A stretch of 9,732 nt of DNA from Desulfatitalea sp. (GTDB lineage Bacteria; Desulfobacterota; Desulfobacteria; Desulfobacterales; Desulfosarcinaceae): assembly GCA_013041835.1 (NCBI GenBank), contig JABDRH010000066.1, forward strand, positions 1 through 9,732. Reading direction: 5' to 3'. Each line of letters starts with the position of its first letter. The first letter of the stretch is position 1. Made by a program: the position numbers and the translations under genes. A model generated the notes under the pieces. The model made no database searches, was not told where the DNA came from, and saw nothing but the letters and a program-made list of their open reading frames with translations. Below are positions 1 through 6,935 of this stretch, in pieces.

Positions 1-363
1 GTCTACGGCCTCCGGCTGGCGGAACCCAAAGACGGGGATGTGACCAATGGGTATCACTGCTGGGCCGAATTCTACCTGCCCGGAACCGGATGGGTGATGG
101 TGGACCCGGCGGATGTGCGGAAGATGATGCTGGTCCACAAGCTCAAGCTGGCGGATGCAGGACACTGGCGCGCCTTCTTCTGGGGCGGCGACGATCTGTT
201 CCGCCTCGTCCTGGGAAAGAATTCCAGGGGGGTTGTCCTTAAAGGCGCCAAAAGCCCCCTGAACTACTTCATGTACCCCGCTGTCCGGGTGGACGGAAAA
301 ATGCTTGACGCTTTCGACCCGGCAGCCTTCAGCTACAAGGTGACCTTTGAAAAGGATTCGTGA
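1..363 (+). CDS. Transglutaminase-like domain protein, C-terminal part
   Basis: The reading frame is open from the first base and ends at TGA 361-363, giving 120 residues of a protein that starts outside the window. The sequence around residues 17-38 (GYHCWAEFYLPGTGW followed by VDPAD) is the His and Asp part of the transglutaminase/cysteine-protease-like core. H19 and D35 are the expected second and third members of the Cys-His-Asp triad, and the catalytic Cys would lie upstream of the window. The tail contains HWRAFFWGGDD and a PLNYFMYP segment, as in long bacterial transglutaminase-like proteins that are often exported. Bacterial members act as peptidases or amidases or have unknown roles, and no substrate can be named here. 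A strong hairpin follows the stop, so the gene is probably transcribed separately from the reductase genes downstream. The domain call is firm; the function is unknown. Confidence 0.8.
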   Translation, partial: VYGLRLAEPKDGDVTNGYHCWAEFYLPGTGWVMVDPADVRKMMLVHKLKLADAGHWRAFFWGGDDLFRLVLGKNSRGVVLKGAKSPLNYFMYPAVRVDGKMLDAFDPAAFSYKVTFEKDS

Positions 364-388
364 ATCCTATCTCCCAATACGGTTGAAA

Positions 389-418
389 AAGCCCTGAAGA
401 CATCCGTTTTCAGGGCTT
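389..418 (+). terminator. Hairpin terminator after the transglutaminase-like gene
   Basis: The arms AAGCCCTGAA (389-398) and TTCAGGGCTT (409-418) are perfect inverted repeats. Pairing continues inward (G-T, A-T, C-G) to a four-base ATCC loop, giving a 13-bp stem that begins 25 bases after the stop codon. The downstream T-tract is weak (CTCTAATAAT), while a run of five A residues precedes the stem. The hairpin may therefore stop or stabilise transcripts without being a textbook intrinsic terminator. Confidence 0.6.
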
Positions 419-438
419 CTCTAATAATGGAGCGGCGG

Positions 439-459
439 ATTGCGGGGCACGCCCGCAAT
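439..459 (+). promoter_or_regulatory. Hairpin in the leader of the ferredoxin-subunit gene
   Basis: ATTGCGGG (439-446) and CCCGCAAT (452-459) form a perfect 8-bp inverted repeat around the five-base loop GCACG. It ends 33 bases before the preferred ATG at 493. No T-tract follows, so it is not a terminator. It could be an operator or an mRNA leader structure. It lies inside the longer reading frame starting at 427, and its presence there agrees with that part being untranslated. The role is inferred. Confidence 0.35.
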
Positions 460-492
460 ATGCCGTCGGCCTTCATGCTTCAGGGAAATGAG

Positions 493-1146
493 ATGGTATC
501 AAGACGAGAATTTGTGAGAAACGGCTTTTTCATCTGTGTGGGGACGGGCGGCATACTCACCTGCGAACGGGCCGGCGCCCTTCCCTCTTCCGGCGGCCGG
601 CGGTGGACCATGATCATCGACGGCAACCGGTGCACCGGTTGCCAGTCGTGCATGGTGGCCTGCAAGCTGCAGAGCAACAGTGCCCCGGGACAGTTCCATA
701 CCCGCGTTTCGGAACAAGAGAGTGGCGTCTATCCCCATGGAACCATCCGGTTCGTCGCCAGCCTGTGCCGACACTGCGACAATCCCCCGTGCGTTGCCGC
801 CTGCCGGACCGGCGCGGCCTTTGTCCATGATTCCGGCCTGGTGATGACCGACTGGCGCCGATGCGATGGAAACGGCGCCTGCATCCGCGCTTGCCCCCAT
901 GGCGCGCGTTGGCCGGATCCCCGCTTCGGGGATCGCGCCGACAAATGCGATCTTTGCATCCACAGAATCGGCCAGGGGCTCGAACCGGCCTGCGTGGAAA
1001 ATTGCGCCTCGAAAGCCCGGGTCTTCGGCCGCCTGGACCGGCCCGAAGGCGAATTCAGCCGTTATCTGGCCCGGTTGGATGCCAAGCGCCTGAAGACGGG
1101 CGCGGTACACCTGTTGGGGGGAGACGAAAAGGGAGAACGTTCATGA
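493..1146 (+). CDS. ttrB: Four-cluster ferredoxin subunit of a tetrathionate reductase-type enzyme (TtrB/PhsB/NrfC family)
   Basis: This is the electron-transfer subunit that passes electrons to the molybdenum catalytic subunit encoded next. The frame is open from an ATG at 427, but 493 is preferred: AGGGA lies six bases upstream, and the protein then starts directly with a twin-arginine signal (SRREFVRNG, residues 3-11) before a hydrophobic stretch. TtrB-type subunits carry such a signal. The mature 217-residue product has the cysteine groups C47/C50/C53/C57, C92/C95/C100/C104, C124/C130/C134 and C152/C155/C167/C171, typical of four [4Fe-4S] clusters. The third group is odd: residue 127, where the second Cys is expected, is Asn (CDGNGACIRAC). 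One cluster may therefore be [3Fe-4S] or altered. The stop overlaps the next start by four bases (ATGA), so the two genes are translationally coupled. The family is certain; the exact substrate of the complex is less so. Confidence 0.85.
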   Translation: MVSRREFVRNGFFICVGTGGILTCERAGALPSSGGRRWTMIIDGNRCTGCQSCMVACKLQSNSAPGQFHTRVSEQESGVYPHGTIRFVASLCRHCDNPPCVAACRTGAAFVHDSGLVMTDWRRCDGNGACIRACPHGARWPDPRFGDRADKCDLCIHRIGQGLEPACVENCASKARVFGRLDRPEGEFSRYLARLDAKRLKTGAVHLLGGDEKGERS

Positions 1147-4100
1147 AACCGGATCGACCTGAAAAGCACAAGCTTTTGAGCCGGCGGGAATTGCTCAAGG
1201 CGGGCGGCGCCGGCGCCTTGGGGATATTGGGCGCGAAAAGGACTGCTGCTGCCGCCTTGCCCGAGCCGATGGATACGACTGACGGCCAACCATCGACCGC
1301 CACCCGGATGTCCGGGGAAACCCGGACCGTTCACTCCGTATGCCTGGCCTGCAACGCCCGTTGCGGAATTCGCGGCGTGGTCAGGGACGGGCGGCTGGTC
1401 AATATCTCGGGGAATCCCTACCACCCCTACAACATGCAATTTTCTCCCATCGCCCCGGAGACGGACGTCTCGACCGCCATGACGGTGGGCAGCCCGGTAT
1501 GCGGTAAGGCCCTGGACACCCCGAACCACGTCTACAGCCCCTACCGGATCATAAGGCCCCTGAAACGGTCCGGCCCCAGGGGATCGGGGCGGTTCGAACC
1601 CATTGCATGGGAGGTGTTGGTTGAGGAGATCTGCCGGGGAGGAAGGCTCTTCGCCCATTTGGGGGAGAAGCGCAAGGTTCCCGGCATCGCGGATCTTCTC
1701 AGCGACGAACCCGTGAATCCGGATGATCCCGGCCTCGGCCCCCAACGCAACGGCCTGGTTTTCTTGACGGGAAGACTTCAAAGCGGCCGAAAGGAATTCA
1801 TCGATCGGTTCGTGAAGGGCGCCGTGGGGTCCAAGAACCGAATCGGCCACACGGATATTTGCGGTCTGGGATTTCGCATGGGCAACTTTGCCATGAGCGG
1901 GGGAGAGCAAGTGGAACTTAAGGCCGATCCCAAAAACGCCGACTATATCCTCGTCTTCGGGGCCAACCTTTACGAGGCCCTTCAACCCGGCATCAACACC
2001 TACGGCGCCATCGTGGCCCGGCGACGGTCCGAGGGACGGCTGCGATTTTCCATCATCGATCCCAGGGCCACCCGCGCCTCGGTCCACGCCGAAGCGTGGA
2101 TTCCCGTCCGCCCGGGAAAAGACGGCGCCCTGGCCATGGGCATCATCCGGTGGATGATCGAAAACGATCGGGTCAACCGAGCCTATCTTCGCGCCCCCAA
2201 TCCCGAAGCGGTGAAAAAACTGGGCTTCGGGGTGGTCTCCAACGCCTCTCACCTGGTGATCTGCGATCCTTCCCATCCGGACGATGGGGCCATGCTGCGG
2301 GCAAGGCACCTGGCCCCCTCCTTGTCCAAGGGGGCGGGCGATGACCCCATGGTGTTCGGGGACAAAAAGGGCCTTGCCGGGCCGGCTTCGACCTTCGAAA
2401 CGGCGGTCCTGGACCGGGAGGGGGCGGTCCAGGGGGAAGATGGCCGTCCCATCCGGGTGAAGACCGCCTTTCGCCTGCTCAAGGAAGAAGCCTTTTCCCA
2501 TACCCTCGAAGGTTATGCCGACGCGTGCGGCGTTGACGCGCAGGGAATCGCAAGGGTGGCCGAAGCCTTCTCCGCCCACGGCACGCGGGCCGCGGTCACC
2601 CAGTATCACGGCGCCGGAAACTACGTAAACGGAACCTACGCGGCCTTTGCCATTGCCGTCTTGAACGTGCTGGTGGGCAGCGTGAACATGAAGGGCGGAT
2701 ACCTTCCAGGGGGCGGCGGCTGCGCGGATCCCCTGAAGGGTCCTTATGACCTGAAATCCTTTCCCGGCATGAGAAAGGGCGGCGGCGTGGCCATCTCTAG
2801 GGAAAAGGCGGATTACGAAGCATCGGCCGAATACGCTGAAAAGAAAAGGAAGAACGGATCTGGATATCCGGCCAAGCGCCCCTGGTTCGCCTTCACCAAG
2901 GGGGGGCTTTGCGTCGAGGCCCTTGCCGGCATCGATGAGCGGTATCCCTACGGCGCCCAGGTGCTGTTCACCTATCTTTTCAATCCAATATACTCGATCC
3001 CCGGGGGATACCGGTTCAAGGAGACCCTGATCGATCCGGAAAAGGTGCCCCTGCATGTCTCTTTGGACGTGGCCGTCAACGAATCCAACATCTATGCGGA
3101 CTACATCGTTCCGGACCTGAGCTTTGCCGAAGGCCATCATGGCTGGCTCACGCCCCATGCCCCGGGCCCGACCTTCACCGGCATCCGCACGCCTATGATT
3201 GAACCGCTGACGGAAAAGACCCCGGAAGGAAAGCCCATCTGCATGGAAACCCTGTTGATCGACCTGGCCCTGCGCCTTGACCTTCCCGGATTCGGGGAAA
3301 AGGCAATCGGCGACAAGGACGGGAGCGCTTTGGCGCTGTTCACGGCAGAGGACTACTATTTGCGGGCTTTTGCCAACATCGCCCATGGAGCGGGCCTTGC
3401 CCCCGCCCCGGCCGGGGAGGTGGACTATGTGCAAGGGGCCTATCCCATTTCCCAATGCAAGCAGGTGCTGCCCGAGAACCAGTGGCGGCAAGTGTGCCGA
3501 CTTTTGTCCAAAGGCGGCGTTTTCACACCCTATGAAGCGGGATTCGAAGGGAACGTCTTTAAAAAGGGACTCTCGCAGGTTCTCATTTACAACGAGACCC
3601 TGGCTCGCAGCGTCAACAGCATGACCGGCGAGCGTTTCAAGGGAAGGCCCCATTGGCTTGCCCCCTGCACCGTTGAGAAGGTGCCCCTGGACGAGCTTCA
3701 AGACGGCTACCGGTTTACCGTGGTGACCTACAAGAGCCGGCTGCATACCCAGTCCCGCTCCCTGTGGTCTCGGTGGGCCATGGAGATCGAGGGAGAAAAC
3801 CGGGTGGAGATGAACCCCGAGGACATGAAGCGTTTGGGGCTAAAGGACGAAGACCCGGTAAACCTTGCCTCCATGAGCAACGCCGAAGGGATCATCGGCC
3901 GAGTCAGATCCACGGCGCTGGTGCGTCCCGGATGCGTGGCCGTCTCTTTCCATTTCGGCCATACACAATTCGGAGCAAGCCCCCTTTCGGTCGAAAAAGC
4001 GGAAACCGTCTTTATAGGCGGCCCATCCGTTGTGCGCAATGGAACCCTGATGCCCGTCCCCCGGTTCGCCAAAGGCCTGAATCCCAACGATGTGGCCCTC

Positions 4101-4199
4101 TTGAATCCGGATCTGAACCGAACCCCGATGGTGGATCCGGTAAGCGGCATCCCGGATTTCAGCAGCACCCGCGTAAAGATCGCCAAGATGGCTGAATAG
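1143..4199 (+). CDS. ttrA: Molybdopterin catalytic subunit, tetrathionate reductase (TtrA) type
   Basis: This is a 1018-residue Mo-bis-MGD oxidoreductase of the DMSO reductase superfamily. The start at 1143 is supported by AGGGAGA upstream, the ATGA overlap with the preceding gene, and an immediate twin-arginine signal (LLSRRELLK, residues 11-19, then an Ala/Gly-rich stretch). C67-x2-C70-x3-C74 and C120 bind the [4Fe-4S] cluster. C240 in DICGLGFR aligns, from memory of Salmonella TtrA, with its YCGLAYR and is the likely Mo ligand. Other stretches resembling TtrA are LAMGIIRWMIENDR, YPAKRPWFAF, AEDYYLRAFANIA and SMTGERFKGRP. The C-terminal molybdopterin dinucleotide-binding domain begins near residue 857. 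The length matches TtrA (about 1020) and exceeds ArrA (about 850). The expected reaction is reduction of tetrathionate to thiosulfate in the periplasm. A selenate, arsenate or other oxyanion reductase of the same clade remains possible. The usual membrane subunit is absent next to it. Confidence 0.85.
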   Translation: MKPDRPEKHKLLSRRELLKAGGAGALGILGAKRTAAAALPEPMDTTDGQPSTATRMSGETRTVHSVCLACNARCGIRGVVRDGRLVNISGNPYHPYNMQFSPIAPETDVSTAMTVGSPVCGKALDTPNHVYSPYRIIRPLKRSGPRGSGRFEPIAWEVLVEEICRGGRLFAHLGEKRKVPGIADLLSDEPVNPDDPGLGPQRNGLVFLTGRLQSGRKEFIDRFVKGAVGSKNRIGHTDICGLGFRMGNFAMSGGEQVELKADPKNADYILVFGANLYEALQPGINTYGAIVARRRSEGRLRFSIIDPRATRASVHAEAWIPVRPGKDGALAMGIIRWMIENDRVNRAYLRAPNPEAVKKLGFGVVSNASHLVICDPSHPDDGAMLRARHLAPSLSKGAGDDPMVFGDKKGLAGPASTFETAVLDREGAVQGEDGRPIRVKTAFRLLKEEAFSHTLEGYADACGVDAQGIARVAEAFSAHGTRAAVTQYHGAGNYVNGTYAAFAIAVLNVLVGSVNMKGGYLPGGGGCADPLKGPYDLKSFPGMRKGGGVAISREKADYEASAEYAEKKRKNGSGYPAKRPWFAFTKGGLCVEALAGIDERYPYGAQVLFTYLFNPIYSIPGGYRFKETLIDPEKVPLHVSLDVAVNESNIYADYIVPDLSFAEGHHGWLTPHAPGPTFTGIRTPMIEPLTEKTPEGKPICMETLLIDLALRLDLPGFGEKAIGDKDGSALALFTAEDYYLRAFANIAHGAGLAPAPAGEVDYVQGAYPISQCKQVLPENQWRQVCRLLSKGGVFTPYEAGFEGNVFKKGLSQVLIYNETLARSVNSMTGERFKGRPHWLAPCTVEKVPLDELQDGYRFTVVTYKSRLHTQSRSLWSRWAMEIEGENRVEMNPEDMKRLGLKDEDPVNLASMSNAEGIIGRVRSTALVRPGCVAVSFHFGHTQFGASPLSVEKAETVFIGGPSVVRNGTLMPVPRFAKGLNPNDVALLNPDLNRTPMVDPVSGIPDFSSTRVKIAKMAE

Positions 4200-4245
4200 C
4201 CCGTTTCCAGAAAACGATTCGCGGCATTGCAATAGCACACCCGCT

Positions 4246-4274
4246 TTGACATTGGATAAAACCCTGACTATGCT
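4246..4274 (+). promoter_or_regulatory. Sigma70-like promoter for the PQQ-type dehydrogenase gene
   Basis: A perfect -35 box TTGACA (4246-4251) is followed by a 17-base spacer and TATGCT (4269-4274), which matches four of six bases of the -10 consensus. Transcription would start near 4281, about 28 bases before the ATG at 4309. The TTG of the -35 box could be mistaken for a start codon of a longer reading frame, but there it has no ribosome binding site. The promoter suggests the dehydrogenase is expressed independently of the reductase pair. Confidence 0.6.
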
Positions 4275-4308
4275 GTCCCCAATTATTCATCAGCTCAAAG
4301 GGAAAAAC

Positions 4309-5499
4309 ATGAACAACGCGTTCTCTAAGAGGCTAAAAATGTCAAGCATCAAGCTGCCGGTGTCGGCCTGCATCGCCGTTCTTGTGCTACTTGCCGGGTT
4401 GTGCCCGGCCGCCACAGCGGGCATGAAGGAAAAAATATTGTTGACCGCCATCCGGATGCCGCCGGGTTTTAAAATTGAACTTTACAACGATGCAGTGCCC
4501 GGCGCACGCTCCCTGGCCATGAGTCCTTCGGGCGTCCTTTTCGTGGGAACGCGCAACAACGGACGGGTTTATGCCGTCATGCGTCAAAACGGCAAGCCCA
4601 ACGGCCGGGTGATCACCATTGCCGACAGCCTCAATATGCCCAACGGCGTCGCCCTGTTCGATGGTGACCTGTATGTGGCCGAAGTGGGACGCATTTTGCG
4701 CTTTCGCCAAATCGAGTCCCATCTGGACAACCCCTTGCCTCCGGAAGTGGTTTACGATCAATTCCCAAAAGATACCCACCATGGATGGAAGTTTATTCGT
4801 TTCGGCCCCGAGGGTAAGCTGTATGTACCGGTGGGCGCCCCATGCAATGTCTGTTTGCGCAGCGAGCCGGTGTACGCCACCATTACGCGCCTGAACCGGG
4901 ATGGCAGCGGATTTGAGATCTACGCCCATGGCGTCCGCAATACAGTGGGTTTCGACTGGCATCCGCTCACAGGACAATTGTGGTTTACGGACAACGGCCG
5001 GGATTGGCTAGGAGACGACCAACCGCCCGATGAACTGAATCGTTCCGGCATCAAGGGGCTTCATTTCGGATTTCCCTATTGCCATGGTACCGCCATCGCG
5101 GATCCCAAATTTGGCGGCGACGTTTCCTGCACCCGGTATACGCCGCCGGCTGCTGATCTCGGCCCGCACGTGGCGGCCTTGGGCATGCGTTTTTACACCG
5201 GACGGATGTTTCCACAGACGTATCGGAACCAGATTTTTATCGCTGAACACGGTTCGTGGAACCGCAGCCAAAAGACCGGCTACCGCATCACCATCGCCAG
5301 GCTGAACGACAATCAAGTCCTCTCATACGAACCCTTTGCCCAAGGTTGGCTTGCCGGCAAATCGGCCTGGGGACGTCCGGTGGATGTTGAAATCATATCC
5401 GACGGCAGCATGCTGGTGTCGGATGACAAAAACGGCGTGATTTACCGTATTTCCTACGAGGCTCCCATACCGTCTACGGCAAAACCGCCGGCCCGTTAA
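4309..5499 (+). CDS. Secreted PQQ-dependent sugar/sorbosone dehydrogenase family protein
   Basis: This 396-residue six-bladed propeller protein is of the soluble glucose dehydrogenase/L-sorbosone dehydrogenase group. The ATG at 4309 is chosen because AAAGGG sits six bases upstream. It gives a classic Sec signal (basic MNNAFSKRLK start, hydrophobic core, cleavage probably after PAATA) and places the upstream TTGACA in a promoter. Family marks are the HH pair at residues 157-158 followed by FGPEGKLYVPVGAPCNVC, R210-N211 in HGVRNTVGFDWHP, LWFTDNGRDWLGDDQPPDELN, and E313-H314 in EHGSWNRS. These include the His and Arg regions expected for PQQ and substrate contact. Enzymes of this group oxidise sugars or related alcohols and aldehydes in the periplasm and pass electrons to a carrier. 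The substrate here is unknown, and some homologues have no proven activity. The gene converges on the glycosyltransferase gene downstream, and no clear terminator hairpin is visible between them. Confidence 0.82.
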   Translation: MNNAFSKRLKMSSIKLPVSACIAVLVLLAGLCPAATAGMKEKILLTAIRMPPGFKIELYNDAVPGARSLAMSPSGVLFVGTRNNGRVYAVMRQNGKPNGRVITIADSLNMPNGVALFDGDLYVAEVGRILRFRQIESHLDNPLPPEVVYDQFPKDTHHGWKFIRFGPEGKLYVPVGAPCNVCLRSEPVYATITRLNRDGSGFEIYAHGVRNTVGFDWHPLTGQLWFTDNGRDWLGDDQPPDELNRSGIKGLHFGFPYCHGTAIADPKFGGDVSCTRYTPPAADLGPHVAALGMRFYTGRMFPQTYRNQIFIAEHGSWNRSQKTGYRITIARLNDNQVLSYEPFAQGWLAGKSAWGRPVDVEIISDGSMLVSDDKNGVIYRISYEAPIPSTAKPPAR

Positions 5500-5577
5500 G
5501 ACGCATATAAAGCAGGTTCCATCTTTTTTTGGGCGCGTTCATCAATTTCTTTTATACAAAGTAATTCTTATATTATT

Positions 5578-6618
5578 TTAATTCTTCCCGATAAAAATTC
5601 TTAAATAAGCATCGAATAACAGATTGCTTTTTCCAAGCTGCTTCCTTCGCCTCATTATTGAAAAAAGCGCCTGTTTTTCGGATTCGATAATCATATTACC
5701 AAAAACAGATTCAGGAATTCTTCCGTTCATTTTTCTGTCGTGAATGCCGCGACGTATCATTTTTCTAAAGCATTTTAAACCCTGAAAAAAACCTTTGGCA
5801 TAGGCAAGAACGTGTCGATATTTGACTACAAAAAGGAACCAGAGCACTTGATATACTATGATTGAAGGTAAGAATCTCAAAAATAATTCAAGATAATAAT
5901 TCTTCAGAATTATAAAAATATTGTTTCGGGTAGAATGGCTGACAATAAATGCATTGATTCTCGAACCAGAAGAAGCGCTTCCCATATGATAAACTCTAAC
6001 ATCCGGCAAATAGCAGCAGCGGTTTCCTGCCCGAACTGCCCTAATGCTGAAATCGACATCTTCCAAATACGCAAAAAAATCCTCATCAAAACATCCAATT
6101 TTATCAAACATAGACCGTTTGTAAAGTGCAGCTCCAGCACAGGCACCAAAGACATCTCTTTGAATCGCGTATCTCCTGCAGTCAAGCTCCATCGTTCCAA
6201 TACGGTATCCCACGCCTGCTCGCAACACAGCGTCACCAGCACCATCTATCTTATCACGATGGTAGTAATCGATCATTTTAAGCGCAAAGAAATCATATTT
6301 ACGGTTGTTGATACAGGCTTTTTTTAATTGTGTTATACAATCATTTTCAACTTCGATATCGTTATTGAGTAAAAAGACCCATGGATTTTCAGTGGCCTTT
6401 ATCCCCTCATTCACTGCAACACTGAATCCTCTATTTTCGGAAAAGGAAATCACTTGAATTTCCGGATAGCAGTTTTCAAGAAACCCAAGAGAATCATCAC
6501 TGGAGCCGTTATCAACAACCGTTATGGTGAAATCCTTGCAGTCTTGTTTCGCAAGTGAGGCTAGGCAAATTTCCAAAAGCTTTTTGCCATTCCAATTGGG
6601 AATAATTATATCAATCAC
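5578..6618 (-). CDS. Family 2 glycosyltransferase (rhamnosyltransferase-like)
   Basis: This is a 346-residue cytoplasmic or membrane-associated GT-A-fold glycosyltransferase. The start is GTG (6618-6616), followed at once by the first beta strand IDIIIPNWNG; an AGGG lies about ten bases upstream and is only a modest ribosome binding site. Nucleotide-sugar-binding features are VVDNGSSDDS (residues 34-43) and the metal-binding LLNNDIEV (83-90). The acceptor/catalytic region is GACAGAALYKRSMFDKIGCF with FLEDVDFSIRA at 184-194, a pattern common in WbbL-type rhamnosyltransferases. A hydrophobic stretch near 244-266 may anchor the C-terminal part to the membrane. The donor and acceptor cannot be named; O-antigen, capsule or other surface glycan assembly is likely. 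The gene stands alone on the minus strand and is much richer in A+T than the reductase genes, which suggests transfer from elsewhere or the remnant of a larger glycan locus. Confidence 0.85.
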   Translation of the reverse strand: MIDIIIPNWNGKKLLEICLASLAKQDCKDFTITVVDNGSSDDSLGFLENCYPEIQVISFSENRGFSVAVNEGIKATENPWVFLLNNDIEVENDCITQLKKACINNRKYDFFALKMIDYYHRDKIDGAGDAVLRAGVGYRIGTMELDCRRYAIQRDVFGACAGAALYKRSMFDKIGCFDEDFFAYLEDVDFSIRAVRAGNRCCYLPDVRVYHMGSASSGSRINAFIVSHSTRNNIFIILKNYYLELFLRFLPSIIVYQVLWFLFVVKYRHVLAYAKGFFQGLKCFRKMIRRGIHDRKMNGRIPESVFGNMIIESEKQALFSIMRRRKQLGKSNLLFDAYLRIFIGKN

Positions 6619-6653
6619 AGCTTGTTACCCTGCTTTCTGTTTTCCGAGGTGTA

Positions 6654-6815
6654 AGGGCGCAGGAAATAAAATAATTCCCCCATCTTGCTTGCCTTTGCGC
6701 CCGTCTGCGGCGTTTCATCCACCGGCACATATCCTGATATGCACCACTGGATGTGCCTTGCAGACGAACCCAAATTCAGTGCAACCTTGGGCAATTATTT
6801 TATTTCCTGCGCCCT
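6654..6815. repeat. 160-bp near-symmetric palindrome with perfect 22-bp ends, MITE-like
   Basis: The outer arms 6655-6676 and 6793-6814 are perfect inverted repeats that start GGGCGCAGGAAATAAAATAA, and one further A/T pair at 6654/6815 also matches. Symmetry continues inward: TTGC/GCAA, CGTCTGC (6702-6708) against GCAGACG (6761-6767, with a one-base shift), CATCCA/TGGATG, and CATATC-CT-GATATG at the centre (6728-6741). The geometric centre of the outer arms and that of the inner palindrome coincide at 6734.5, so this is one designed unit. TAA flanks both sides (6652-6654 and 6815-6817) and could be a 3-bp target duplication. There is no transposase inside. It lies 36 bases upstream of the glycosyltransferase start. 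A non-autonomous mobile element or a genome-wide palindromic repeat is the best reading. Confidence 0.7.
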
Positions 6816-6835
6816 AACGCAACCCCAATATTGCA

Positions 6836-6935
6836 AAAGCCGGAGGGCGTCAGAGCCAAGGCGCCAAGGGTGAAGCCGTAGCTAAGAGGGTACTGTGAAC
6901 CCTTGGCAACGCCGGATCTGGAGCCCTCCGGCTTT
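6836..6935. repeat. Second palindrome, about 100 bp, GC-rich
   Basis: AAAGCCGGAGGGC (6836-6848) and GCCCTCCGGCTTT (6923-6935) are a perfect 13-bp inverted pair. Inside them CAGA pairs with TCTG, and GCCAAGGGT (6863-6871) pairs with ACCCTTGGC (6899-6907), centred within half a base of the outer arms. The whole unit can fold into a long imperfect hairpin with a 27-base apical region. It begins 21 bases after the first palindrome but shares no evident sequence with it. It may be a REP-like repeat or another non-autonomous element. Its copy number in the genome cannot be judged here. Confidence 0.6.

Noticed and set aside
427..492. Start of the ferredoxin subunit at 427
   Set aside because: There is no good ribosome binding site before 427, the extension covers a hairpin, and the ATG at 493 has a proper site and places the twin-arginine motif at the N-terminus.
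861..1142. Upstream extension of the TtrA-like frame
   Set aside because: The extra 94 codons overlap the ferredoxin gene in another frame and have Arg/Pro-rich low-quality sequence. The ATG at 1143 has a ribosome binding site and is followed directly by the twin-arginine signal.
1062..3746. Very long minus-strand open frame (894 codons) opposite the TtrA-like gene
   Set aside because: It is a shadow of the GC-rich coding strand. It matches no family I recognise, is rich in Gly/His/Pro in the manner of antisense frames, and lies fully opposite a well-supported gene.
4246..4308. TTG start of the PQQ-type dehydrogenase at 4246
   Set aside because: This TTG is part of a perfect TTGACA box with a suitably spaced -10, and there is no ribosome binding site. 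ATG 4309 has a ribosome binding site and gives a standard signal peptide.
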